This document shows positions 7,499 to 16,112 of a stretch of 37,743 bases of DNA, piece after piece (the stretch's first letter is position 1; each line of letters opens with the position of its first letter). The stretch covers positions 1-37,743 of the forward strand of contig CAYRYZ010000012.1 of NCBI GenBank assembly GCA_964428745.1, written 5' to 3'. The notes beneath the pieces are model-generated. The model saw only the letters and a program-made list of their open reading frames with translations, had not been told where the DNA came from and searched no databases. The DNA is from GCA-002713455 sp964428745 (GTDB lineage: Bacteria > Fidelibacterota > Marinisomatia > Marinisomatales > TCS55). A program made the translations under genes and the position numbers.

Positions 7499-8424
7499 TA
7501 ATCTTTTCCTTTCATCATTTTTTGTTTATTTCTATTCATTCGTCCTGTTGTTTTTTCATACTCTTCAATCAGTTCCATCACCCTTGGGTCGTCTGGCATC
7601 TTAAATTTCATTGTATCAATTTTCCCAGTTTTTTCAACTATTTTCCCATCTTTCATAAATATTGTCACTACACCAATGTAATAACCTGCTTTACCTGCTT
7701 GTACGATTAGAGTGCCATTAACTTCTGATGGTTCTTCAATTGCAGATTGGCTATGCGAACCTACTATAATATCTAAACCATCAATCGTTTCAGCAATACT
7801 TTTATCGATATCTAATCCATGGTGGCTTAATAAAACAAATATATCTGCACGATTAGATAATCGACCCATCTCTTTTTTTATAGATTCGATCGGATCAGAC
7901 AATTCAATTTTCTCTTGAATTTCTTTTGAATAATACTTGATTGCATACTCATCCATAACTCCAAGAATAGCAATTCTAACACCGTCCCTTTTAAGAATTT
8001 TATATGGCAGAACACCTTTCCTTTTAAGATTCGTAATAACTACAGATACATCCATTTTTTTAGTAAGATCATCAAGCTCTCCAGGATCCATTGTCAATTC
8101 CTGATCTCCCAATAGTATAGCATCGTAGGGAAGAAATTTATAAGCTTCAGCCATTAAACTATCTTTATATGACCTGTGGGTCATTGTAAAAATGTCCCCA
8201 GCATCGAGAAGAATTGAATTAGGATGTTTCTTAATAAAATCTGATACATAAACTGATCTTTTCTCAACAGCTCCAAATGGATGATCAGGACAATAGCAAT
8301 TCTCTAGAGCACCATTAGTATTATTCGTATGTAAAATATAGAGTTTTTTATTTTGCGCAAGTAACCCTGCAGTCAAAATAATCATCGCAAATAATATAAC
8401 TTTGGTTAGTTTTTGGATCTTCAT
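7498..8424 (-). CDS. Exported 5'-nucleotidase/metallophosphatase-like protein with substituted active site
   Basis: A signal peptide (residues 1-23, ending GLLAQ) is followed by a UshA/CpdB-type metallophosphatase domain; the separate C-terminal nucleotide-binding domain of UshA is absent (308 residues in all). Family landmarks are recognisable but altered. The usual HTNDxHG reads HTNNTNG, losing the Asp and His of metal site 1. GNHE reads GDQE, losing the Asn ligand and the catalytic His. LDAGD, LLSHHG and GSHSQ are kept. A Cys pair (ENCYC) occurs where related proteins have E-x-CGC. It is probably inactive as a phosphatase, or uses different chemistry. The SD (AGGGAGG) abuts the ATG directly, an unusually short spacing. 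Confidence 0.8.
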   Translation of the reverse strand: MKIQKLTKVILFAMIILTAGLLAQNKKLYILHTNNTNGALENCYCPDHPFGAVEKRSVYVSDFIKKHPNSILLDAGDIFTMTHRSYKDSLMAEAYKFLPYDAILLGDQELTMDPGELDDLTKKMDVSVVITNLKRKGVLPYKILKRDGVRIAILGVMDEYAIKYYSKEIQEKIELSDPIESIKKEMGRLSNRADIFVLLSHHGLDIDKSIAETIDGLDIIVGSHSQSAIEEPSEVNGTLIVQAGKAGYYIGVVTIFMKDGKIVEKTGKIDTMKFKMPDDPRVMELIEEYEKTTGRMNRNKQKMMKGKD

Positions 8425-8494
8425 CCTCCCTAAAATTGAGTGTAATAAAGTTTTTAATCAAAACATTTTTATTCATTTCTCTATTTTAAAAACA

Positions 8495-9304
8495 ATGAGT
8501 AAAGAAAACACTTATATATTGGGTACAAATAAAGAGGAGTTAACCAGACTGGAAGTGCAACATAAAGTCTGGTCCTCTGAAGCAAAACGTGGCTGGGATT
8601 TAGCTAAGTTCAAAACTGGACAAACAATTTTAGACTTGGGTTGCGGGCCAGGATACTGCACGGAAGAGTTAGCGCGTATCGTGGGTAAGACCGGCAAAGT
8701 AATTGGTGTTGATCGTTCAGATATATTTATTTCACACTTAAACCAGATCAAACAATCAACTCAACTTTCTATTGAAGCACGTTTATCGGATTTTGATACA
8801 TTGTTACTTGACCCTGATTCTCTAGATGGAGTGTATTGTCGCTGGGCTTTGGCATGGATCTCAAACCCAAAAGAAATATTATCAAAGATAAAAGATGCTT
8901 TAAAGCCGAAAGGTAAAATGGTTATTCATGAGTATTTTAATTTTTCTACCCACCAAACAAATCCAGAACGACCTGCCTTAAAAAAGGCTATTGCTACAGC
9001 GTTTAAAAGTTTTCAGGACTCTGACTTTGAAATCAATGTTGGGAGTTACTTGGCTCAATATTTTGAAGAGCTTGAAATGAAAGTTATTAATATTCGTTTG
9101 ATGCCCAAATTAGGGACCCCTGGCTCCATGATTTGGGAATGGCCAAAAACATGGTATCAGAGTTATTTCCCTCGATTGGTATCAATGGGATATCTTAATA
9201 AACAAGATGTAGAAGATGCCATGAAAGATATCCAAGAACTTGAAATGCTTTCGTACGCAACTCTATGCTGCCCATTGATGATAGAAGTCATCGCTGAGAA
9301 ATAA
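8495..9304 (+). CDS. Class I SAM-dependent methyltransferase
   Basis: The 269-residue protein has the Rossmann-fold SAM-binding motif ILDLGCGPGYCTEEL near residue 45, an acidic end of strand 2 (VIGVDRSD) that would hold the ribose, and a motif IV/post-motif region (DGVYCRWALAWISNP). This layout fits the Methyltransf_11/25 group. The substrate is not recognisable; small-molecule or quinone-type substrates are typical of this layout. I start at 8495 (MSKENTY), because the longer frame from 8402 would run into the start of the divergent nucleotidase-like gene. No clear SD is present. It is followed by tRNA-Thr and a second, unrelated-looking methyltransferase. Confidence 0.85.
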   Translation: MSKENTYILGTNKEELTRLEVQHKVWSSEAKRGWDLAKFKTGQTILDLGCGPGYCTEELARIVGKTGKVIGVDRSDIFISHLNQIKQSTQLSIEARLSDFDTLLLDPDSLDGVYCRWALAWISNPKEILSKIKDALKPKGKMVIHEYFNFSTHQTNPERPALKKAIATAFKSFQDSDFEINVGSYLAQYFEELEMKVINIRLMPKLGTPGSMIWEWPKTWYQSYFPRLVSMGYLNKQDVEDAMKDIQELEMLSYATLCCPLMIEVIAEK

Positions 9305-9347
9305 AATACTTCTTAATTTAAATGAGCATTATTTTGAAATAAAATAT

Positions 9348-9420
<73 letters not shown>

Positions 9421-9509
9421 CAATCCTAGATAGTAATTTGAAGTTGGATTAATTAAAATAGTTTAGTTAGTTTGAAATATCTAATTCCGATAGCAATTAT
9501 TTAATCCTG

Positions 9510-10205
9510 ATGAAAAAAATTAACAACCACGCCGATATTAGTACCTACACATTGCTTTACCAGCGATTAGTTGGTGCAAAAGTAATATTTGGTCGAAAAT
9601 TTATGCGCCACAAGCAGTGGGAGATGAATCATGTAGCTAATTATTTACTGGAAAATGCTGGTAATGGCAGAATATTAGATATTGGTTGTAGCACGGGATA
9701 TTTAACAAACCATTTATCAAAACAATTTGGACCTGGAATCGTTTCTGGGGCAGATATTAGTTTAGCTTCGATTAAGCGAAATAGATCATTATTTGATAAA
9801 ATTAATTTTTACCATATAGATAATAACTTTTACCAAGAGCATAAAACAAAGTATGCAGCAATAACTCTAATGCATGTTTTGGAGCATATAGAAAAACCAG
9901 TCCCTTTTCTAAAAAATATAATAAAGCTACTAGATAAAAATGGTATTTTGGTGGTTAGTGTTCCACAGGAAAGGATTCGTGGAGATCTAGCACTTTTTGA
10001 GAATATATATAATTTGTTCCGCGGAAAATTTAAAAATGTTCATTTACGAAATTATACTTATGATACCTTGAATACTGAACTAACAAAAGCTGGATTAAAT
10101 ATTCAATATCATAAATATAATAACATGTTGAACCGCAGTTCTAATAAGCAGTCTCTTACTAACCACGCCTTAATCGTATATACAAAAGCAAATAGAAAAC
10201 TTTAG
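9510..10205 (+). CDS. Class I SAM-dependent methyltransferase (Methyltransf_23-like)
   Basis: The 231-residue protein has the SAM motif ILDIGCSTGYLTNHL near residue 56, SGADIS at the acidic end of strand 2, and ITLMHVLEHIEKPVPFL, the LxHVLEHxxxP signature common in methyltransferases of glycan, sulfolipid and polyketide pathways. The C-terminus ends in a basic, Asn-rich strand region. The substrate is unknown. It is flanked by tRNA-Thr and the convergent FKBP gene and has no operon partner. The ATG at 9510 has no obvious SD. Confidence 0.82.
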   Translation: MKKINNHADISTYTLLYQRLVGAKVIFGRKFMRHKQWEMNHVANYLLENAGNGRILDIGCSTGYLTNHLSKQFGPGIVSGADISLASIKRNRSLFDKINFYHIDNNFYQEHKTKYAAITLMHVLEHIEKPVPFLKNIIKLLDKNGILVVSVPQERIRGDLALFENIYNLFRGKFKNVHLRNYTYDTLNTELTKAGLNIQYHKYNNMLNRSSNKQSLTNHALIVYTKANRKL

Positions 10206-10260
10206 CCACCCAGCGCCCCAGACCTTAGCCCTGTTAAGCAGCTATTATTATCACTAAAAA

Positions 10261-10665
10261 TTATTCTATAATCAGTAAATCAATTTCGAAAACCAGCGTA
10301 GAATTTGGCGGGATATCTCCCATATCTTGACTCCCATATCCCATACTGGGTGGAATAGTTAACTTTCGCTTCCCTCCAACTTTCATTCCAATGAGACCTT
10401 CGTCCCATCCTTTTATTACTTGTCCTCCACCAACAGTAAATCTAAACGGTGTGCGACCAGGATTAAGAGATGAATCAAATTTTGTACCATCTGTTAACCA
10501 ACCTGTATAATTAACTGTGACAATATTATATTGTGCAACAGCATTCCCCTCGCCAACTTTTAAATCCTCAATGATAAGTTCTCCATCCATTACTTCTTTA
10601 TCCTTACTGCAACCTGCGATTAGAACCATAGCAATCATTACAGGAATTTGCCATTTAATTTTCAT
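10261..10665 (-). CDS. FKBP-type peptidyl-prolyl isomerase lipoprotein
   Basis: This 134-residue protein would isomerise Xaa-Pro bonds during folding of exported proteins. I start at ATG 10665 (MKIKWQIP), since GGAGA lies 7 nt upstream; the frame could extend to 10683. Residues 1-19 form a lipoprotein signal ending in LIAGC. One FKBP domain follows, with VNYTGWL, GTKFDSS, GGGQVIKGWDEGL, GGKRKLTIPP and GYGSQ, and most residues of the FK506/proline pocket (Tyr, Phe, Asp, Val-Ile, Trp) are in place. It stands alone between two plus-strand genes and is likely membrane-anchored on the periplasmic side. Confidence 0.92.
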   Translation of the reverse strand: MKIKWQIPVMIAMVLIAGCSKDKEVMDGELIIEDLKVGEGNAVAQYNIVTVNYTGWLTDGTKFDSSLNPGRTPFRFTVGGGQVIKGWDEGLIGMKVGGKRKLTIPPSMGYGSQDMGDIPPNSTLVFEIDLLIIE

Positions 10666-10757
10666 ATTTATTCTCCAAATCAAGTTCGAAGTTTACATTA
10701 ATTGGCTGAATAGAATTACCGTAAATTTCATATTATGTTATGGCATAAGATTTAGAG

Positions 10758-10934
10758 ATGTCAAGCCCTCCATCTTTTATTAATCAATATTTGCCTCCGC
10801 TATCCGATCGTCTTCGGGGAAATAATGAAACATTTTATGGTCCAATCACGTTAGGTTATCAAGAGTTTATCCGAGGTCGATCAATAACACTTTGGCCAAT
10901 AAATATTCTAAATAATGTGGTTGTTAATAATTAG
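10758..10934 (+). CDS. Possible 58-residue ORF overlapping the lptD start
   Basis: The frame starts at ATG 10758 (MSSPPSFINQYLPP) and ends in TAG at 10932-10934, 20 bases into the LptD gene. The peptide has no hydrophobic segment and contains a Pro-, Gly- and aromatic-rich stretch (FYGPITLGYQEF). There is no good ribosome binding site, and I do not recognise it. The overlap with the LptD ATG would suit translational coupling, but the frame may equally be chance in a 231-bp leader. Confidence 0.3.
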   Translation: MSSPPSFINQYLPPLSDRLRGNNETFYGPITLGYQEFIRGRSITLWPINILNNVVVNN

Positions 10935-13900
10935 AAATTATCAAATTCAAAGATGGACAGTACTTTTGGTTCTATCATCAGTACTTCTTTTTGCTCAAGA
11001 TGAACGCTTACGTCTTAAAAAAGCTGATGTTCTTGAGAGCAGAACCATAGATGGAAAGGCCATACAATATCTCAAAGGCAATGTGGTTTTCCAAAAGGGA
11101 GAGATGACCATGAACTGCAATTGGGCACGGTTTAACCAAAAAACCGAACAAGGTTTCCTATTTGGCAACGTATCGATGGTTAAGAATGAACAAAACTTAA
11201 CATGTGATTCTCTTTTTGTCGATTCACCAAAAAATATCATGATTGCCTATAGTAATACCCATGTTTGGGATACAACATATAGTCTTGTAACTGATACACT
11301 TTTTTATTTTTCTGAATTAGATAGTGGATCCGCAAATGGGAACGCGACTCTAGTTCAGGATAAACAAACCATTACGGGTGACAGAATTGAATATGTTGAA
11401 TTGCCAGAATCAAATGGAGTCTCTTATGCTGCTCGGGGGAATGTTTCAATTATTGAGGAAGGAAGAATTGCCACATGTGGAGAGGCTATATATGATAGGG
11501 AAAATGGTAAGACTGTTTTAAAGATTAAACCTGAGATCATTGACAATAATCAAACAATCGCAGGAAGTGAAATTTATTTATCCTATGATGATGATGTACT
11601 CAAGAATGTATTTATACCTAGCGATGCTCATGTCACACATCCAGCCAAAGGAGTCAGAGAATGGATCGAAGTAATTGACGGTGATAGTGTAACGTTTATT
11701 GATTCTCTCACCTTTAGTGATGACATGACTGGATCTACATTAAGAGGTTTTTTTGTAGATGGCCAATTAGATTCAATGAGGCTAGAAGGTATGGCTACAA
11801 CCCTATATCATATTTTTGAAGATTCAGTTTATCAAGGGAATAATCAAGCATCCGGTGATACAATCAATATGATGTTTAGAGATAATGAACTCAAAAGAAT
11901 TTTTGTCTCTGGTGGATCTGAAGGTCTTTATACACCAGACTCAACTAATCAGGATATGGATGGACCAATAAAATATAAATCAGAAGATATTGAATATGAT
12001 ATGACGAACGAATATACTGATCTCCATGGTGAAGCTAGCATTGATTATACAAATGTAAATCTAACTGCTGGTTTTATTAATGTTGCTTGGAAAAATAATC
12101 TATTGAGAGCACTACCACAATCTGAACGAGATTCACTATATGGACATTTACTTCCAACTATGGTAGAAGAAGGCGATGAACCAATGGTTGGGGATACAAT
12201 GATATATAATCTTGAAACACGAAATGGGAAAGTAATAAAGGGTAAAACCCAAGCCGATGATGGATTTTACGTTGGTCAAGAAATTAGAAATCAGGATATG
12301 GGGATTTTTTATGCAGAGAATGCAACTTACACAACCTGCGATTTAGATCATCCTCACTTCCATTTTGAAATGAATCGAATGAAAATGATTAATGAAGATA
12401 AAGTTTTAGCTCGTCCTATTATTCTATATATCGCAGACATACCCGTGTTTGGATTACCTTTTGGAGTATTTCCACATCAAAAAGGGAATCGTCATTCAGG
12501 TTGGATTATGCCCTCCTACGGGTCTGATGCTCGTTGGGGAGGTTACATTAATGGCTTGGGATATTACTGGGCAGCAAGTGAATATTTTGATTCCAAATTT
12601 ACAATGAGCATTTATGACCGTGACGGGATTACGCTAAGATCACAAAACAACTACAATAAACGTTATTCCTATTCAGGGACCTTAGATCTTGAATCAAAAC
12701 AACGGTTTTCTGGATCAATTTCAGATGCAGATAGAGATATATATAAGTTGGGCGCTAATCGACAAAGTGACTATGTGGTAAGATGGAGTCATCGACAACA
12801 ATTAAGAAAAAATCAATCTGCTGCAGTAAATGCTAGCTATTATTCTAGTGGAGATTATAATCGCCGTACAGGAATTGCTCAACAGAAACGTTTAAATCAA
12901 CAAGCAGTCTCTAATGCGACCTATTCTAAAAGGTGGCCAAAATCACGGAATAGCTTAAGTCTTAATCTATCTTCAAGACGTGATCTTATGGCAGAAAAGA
13001 AAATAGATGAAAATTCTGTTTTTTATTCAAATCCAAATCGTTCTGGACAACAAATAAATATTACAAATAATACATTACCTCAATTGGCATTTTCACATAG
13101 CCAACGCTCTCTTTTCTCAACTAAGGCCACCAAGAAAAAATGGTATAACAATATTAATTATCACTATTCTTCAAGATTTACAAATAATCAAAAAAACTAT
13201 TATGAATCTGAGTCCTATGCCCTCACAGATTCAACAACAGGTTATAGGTGGATAACAAATGAAAATGACGATCCGTTACAACAAACATTTTCCGATTATA
13301 TTGTATCCCACACATCAGGATTAAATATGTCATCTAAAATATTTAAATATTTCAATGTATCTCCAAATATTTCTCTAAGGTCTGACTGGGTGAACAGAAC
13401 TTTTTCAGGAAGCATTGACACAACTTCAGGTCAAATAAACAAAAATGAAGTGAAAGGTTTTAATACACGGACAACAGGATCATTTAATATTAACATGAAT
13501 ACTCAAGTATATGGTTTATTCCCCGTAAAACTTGGTAAAATGGAGGCAATTCGCCACGTTATTTCTCCATCGATTGGATATTCATATCGTCCTGATTTTT
13601 CTAAAGAAGTGTTTGGAAGAAATCCTGGCTATTATCAAACAATTCAACAAGATAATGGAGAGGTAGTTTATTTTGATCGTTTTTCTGGGACTTTAGCTGG
13701 CGGAACACCGCGAGGTGAAAGTCAATCAATGAATATTTCTATGAATAATGTTTTCCAAGCTAAAATTGTAGATGGTGACAAAGAAAAAAAGCAGGATCTT
13801 TTTTCTTGGCGCATGAGTACCGGCCGTAATTTTGTAGCAGATGATTTTCAGTGGAATAACATTAATTCTTCGATTCGAGCTAATATGAATAGAAAGCTTA

Positions 13901-14520
13901 ATTTAGATTTTTCCATGACTCACGATTGGTATGATTTTGATGAACAAAAAAATATGCGCATAAATAAGTTTAAAACGAGTGGTGGTATGCCGACACCTCG
14001 ATTGATTAATGCACGTTTTTCTACAGGTTTTAGATTTGCCGGAAAACGACTATCGTATGAATCTGGGTCTGATGATGTTATCGAAGATACTACAGGAACG
14101 GAACAACGTGTAGATGGAGCGAATTTAGCGGGAATTTTTACTGATGTCGGTGGCAGCAACAAAACTCCACCTGGTGATCTTTGGTCAACTTCTGCTAGTT
14201 TTAGTTTTTCCTATAATAATGCTAATCCTAATAATCCTCAAAAAACATTCTGGATGTCTTCTAATTCAACTATACAGTTTACAGAAGCGTGGCGGATTCA
14301 GTATAATGCTCGCTTTGATTTAATAAACCAAAGTCTTGTCAGCCATACGTTTTCAGTTTATCGAGATCTGCACTGTTGGGAACTCAGTCTTAATTGGACT
14401 CCAAATGGGTATGCTTCTGGGTTATATTTGAAATTGAATGTTAAGTCTCCAAATCTTAGAGATTTAAAAATTGAGCAACGCGGAGGGGCCTTTAGTAGAC
14501 CTTCATTGTTTGACCGCTAA
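10915..14520 (+). CDS. lptD: LptD-like LPS assembly outer-membrane protein
   Basis: LptD forms the outer-membrane beta-barrel that inserts lipopolysaccharide delivered by the LptA bridge. The N-terminal signal (residues 1-28) ends in LLFAQ. Residues about 30-420 hold OstA-like beta-jellyroll repeats (KGNVVFQKGEMTMNCNWARF, LFGNVSMVKNEQNLTCDSL), and the remaining 780 residues are Asn/Ser/Tyr-rich alternating strands typical of a barrel, ending at a plausible barrel end. FGLPFGVFPHQKGNRHSGW near 505 resembles the LptD barrel entry. At 1201 residues it is longer than the E. coli protein (784), as is usual in Bacteroidota-type relatives. There is no clear SD at the ATG. DUF2007 and hisS follow closely. 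Confidence 0.88.
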   Translation: MWLLIIRNYQIQRWTVLLVLSSVLLFAQDERLRLKKADVLESRTIDGKAIQYLKGNVVFQKGEMTMNCNWARFNQKTEQGFLFGNVSMVKNEQNLTCDSLFVDSPKNIMIAYSNTHVWDTTYSLVTDTLFYFSELDSGSANGNATLVQDKQTITGDRIEYVELPESNGVSYAARGNVSIIEEGRIATCGEAIYDRENGKTVLKIKPEIIDNNQTIAGSEIYLSYDDDVLKNVFIPSDAHVTHPAKGVREWIEVIDGDSVTFIDSLTFSDDMTGSTLRGFFVDGQLDSMRLEGMATTLYHIFEDSVYQGNNQASGDTINMMFRDNELKRIFVSGGSEGLYTPDSTNQDMDGPIKYKSEDIEYDMTNEYTDLHGEASIDYTNVNLTAGFINVAWKNNLLRALPQSERDSLYGHLLPTMVEEGDEPMVGDTMIYNLETRNGKVIKGKTQADDGFYVGQEIRNQDMGIFYAENATYTTCDLDHPHFHFEMNRMKMINEDKVLARPIILYIADIPVFGLPFGVFPHQKGNRHSGWIMPSYGSDARWGGYINGLGYYWAASEYFDSKFTMSIYDRDGITLRSQNNYNKRYSYSGTLDLESKQRFSGSISDADRDIYKLGANRQSDYVVRWSHRQQLRKNQSAAVNASYYSSGDYNRRTGIAQQKRLNQQAVSNATYSKRWPKSRNSLSLNLSSRRDLMAEKKIDENSVFYSNPNRSGQQINITNNTLPQLAFSHSQRSLFSTKATKKKWYNNINYHYSSRFTNNQKNYYESESYALTDSTTGYRWITNENDDPLQQTFSDYIVSHTSGLNMSSKIFKYFNVSPNISLRSDWVNRTFSGSIDTTSGQINKNEVKGFNTRTTGSFNINMNTQVYGLFPVKLGKMEAIRHVISPSIGYSYRPDFSKEVFGRNPGYYQTIQQDNGEVVYFDRFSGTLAGGTPRGESQSMNISMNNVFQAKIVDGDKEKKQDLFSWRMSTGRNFVADDFQWNNINSSIRANMNRKLNLDFSMTHDWYDFDEQKNMRINKFKTSGGMPTPRLINARFSTGFRFAGKRLSYESGSDDVIEDTTGTEQRVDGANLAGIFTDVGGSNKTPPGDLWSTSASFSFSYNNANPNNPQKTFWMSSNSTIQFTEAWRIQYNARFDLINQSLVSHTFSVYRDLHCWELSLNWTPNGYASGLYLKLNVKSPNLRDLKIEQRGGAFSRPSLFDR

Positions 14521-14541
14521 CTAAACTATGATATTAATAAA

Positions 14542-14784
14542 TTGAAATCATCAGAGCCCTGGATAGTTGTCGCTGAGTATAATGGTTCCATCGTAGCTGA
14601 AATGGCGCAATCCATTTTAAAAGATCATGACATTCCATGTTATATTAAGGGCGATTGGTTTAATTCTGCTTATAATATTAATGCATTCAGCATGCCTGGA
14701 GGCTCTGTGAAATTGTATATTCCAAATGGATTAAAGGCAAAAGCAGAAGAGTTATTAAAGGATATAATTCCATCAGATGAGTAA
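14542..14784 (+). CDS. DUF2007 family small protein
   Basis: The 80-residue protein starts at TTG 14542. The sequence EPWIVVAEYNGSIVAEMAQSILKDHDIPCYIKGDW and the ending VKLYIPNGLKAKAEELLKDI match the DUF2007 (putative signal-transducing) layout of a ferredoxin-like fold, where a helix over a sheet holds a short loop between strands. Its role is unknown. The gene lies 21 nt after lptD and overlaps hisS by 8 nt (ATGAGTAA), so it is probably co-expressed with both. No SD is visible at the TTG. Confidence 0.75.
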   Translation: MKSSEPWIVVAEYNGSIVAEMAQSILKDHDIPCYIKGDWFNSAYNINAFSMPGGSVKLYIPNGLKAKAEELLKDIIPSDE

Positions 14785-16036
14785 ATCACCTATTCGCTCA
14801 GTTAAAGGCACTCAAGATATTCTTCCAGATCAATCGACTAGATGGCAGGATTTAGAGTTAACTATTCAAAAAATAATGGATTCTTATGGGTACAAAGAAA
14901 TACGTACTCCCGCATTTGAACACAGTGAAGTTTTTTCACAAGGTGTCGGTCAAGAAACTGATATTGTTTCTAAAGAAATGTATAGTTGGACCGATCAGGG
15001 TGGTGATAATCTAACTCTTAAACCTGAACTTACCGCTCCTGTTGCACGTTCATTTATTCAACATAATCTTGGCGTACAAAATTCTATCAATAAGCTTTAT
15101 TATATAGATGCTCTGTTTAGGAGAGAACGACCTCAAAAAGGACGATACAGACAATTTCATCAGTTTGGTATTGAAGTTTTTGGCTCAGAGAATCCAGAAA
15201 CCGATGTAGAAGTCATTGCATTGGCTATGCATGTTTTTCATAAGTTAGGATTGAAAGAATTAACGCTACAATTAAATTCTATTGGTTCTCCGGAATGTCG
15301 TAATAATTATCGAAATGCAATTAAGAATTTTTTAGCACCACATTTTGATCAATTAAGCCAAACAAGTCAAGACAGGTATAATAATAATCCTCTGCGAATA
15401 CTCGACACTAAATCTCCAGATGAAAAAGAAATACTCAAAGACGCTCCCAATATATCTAACTATTGGACTATTGATGATAAAAATCATTTTGACGAAGTCT
15501 GTAATCTTCTGAAACATATAAAAATTGATTATCAACTATCACCTAGTCTTGTAAGAGGATTAGATTATTATACACGAACAACATTTGAGATTACATCAAA
15601 TGAGCTTGGAGCTCAGAATGCAATTTGCGGTGGTGGTAGATATGACGGCCTAGTTGAAAAATTAGGAGGGAAACCTACCCCTGGTATTGGATTTGCTGCA
15701 GGGATTGAGCGTTTATTATTAGCTTCTTCAAGTGATAACAAATTTCGCAATATTCAAATATATATTGTTGGAATTGGCAATGATGTCAGGCCAACAATGA
15801 TCAAACTCGCTGAAGAACTTAGGAGTAATGATATAAGAACTAGTTTTGATTATCTTCGCCGATCAATAAAAGCACAAATGCGCGAGGCAAATAAACTAGG
15901 AGCCCAATATGCAATTATTATTGGTGAAGATGAGTTAAAAGATAAATCAGTAATAATTAAAGATTTATCAACAAGTAATCAGGAAAAAATCACTTTGGAT
16001 TCAGTCCAAAAGTATATGAAGTCTTTACCTTTATAA
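14777..16036 (+). CDS. hisS: Histidyl-tRNA synthetase
   Basis: This class II synthetase charges tRNA-His with histidine. The 419-residue protein has the usual start (VKGTQDILPDQ), motif 2 (FRRERPQKGRYRQFHQF), the histidine A loop LVRGLDYYTRTTFE and the motif 3 region PGIGFAAGIERL, followed by an anticodon-binding domain (IYIVGIGNDVRPT...). The length matches the family. It overlaps DUF2007 by 8 nt upstream; topA follows after about 76 nt. Confidence 0.97.
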   Translation: MSKSPIRSVKGTQDILPDQSTRWQDLELTIQKIMDSYGYKEIRTPAFEHSEVFSQGVGQETDIVSKEMYSWTDQGGDNLTLKPELTAPVARSFIQHNLGVQNSINKLYYIDALFRRERPQKGRYRQFHQFGIEVFGSENPETDVEVIALAMHVFHKLGLKELTLQLNSIGSPECRNNYRNAIKNFLAPHFDQLSQTSQDRYNNNPLRILDTKSPDEKEILKDAPNISNYWTIDDKNHFDEVCNLLKHIKIDYQLSPSLVRGLDYYTRTTFEITSNELGAQNAICGGGRYDGLVEKLGGKPTPGIGFAAGIERLLLASSSDNKFRNIQIYIVGIGNDVRPTMIKLAEELRSNDIRTSFDYLRRSIKAQMREANKLGAQYAIIIGEDELKDKSVIIKDLSTSNQEKITLDSVQKYMKSLPL

Positions 16037-16098
16037 TTTTTTCTATTACATTAAATACGCGCGCACGAAAATGATTGATTAACTAAATTTATGATTAT

Positions 16099-16103
16099 AA
16101 GGA
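16099..16103 (+). promoter_or_regulatory. Ribosome binding site that fixes an ATT start for topA
   Basis: AAGGA at 16099-16103 is 9 nt before ATT (16113) and 6 nt before another ATT (16110). It is 21 nt from the only canonical-type start, TTG at 16125, which is too far. The preceding in-frame stop TAA is at 16098-16100. Confidence 0.5.
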
Positions 16104-16112
16104 ATTAATATT

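Noticed and set aside
8402..8494. Upstream extension of the 8495 methyltransferase
   Set aside because: Extra residues are not methyltransferase-like and would overlap the start of the divergent nucleotidase-like gene.
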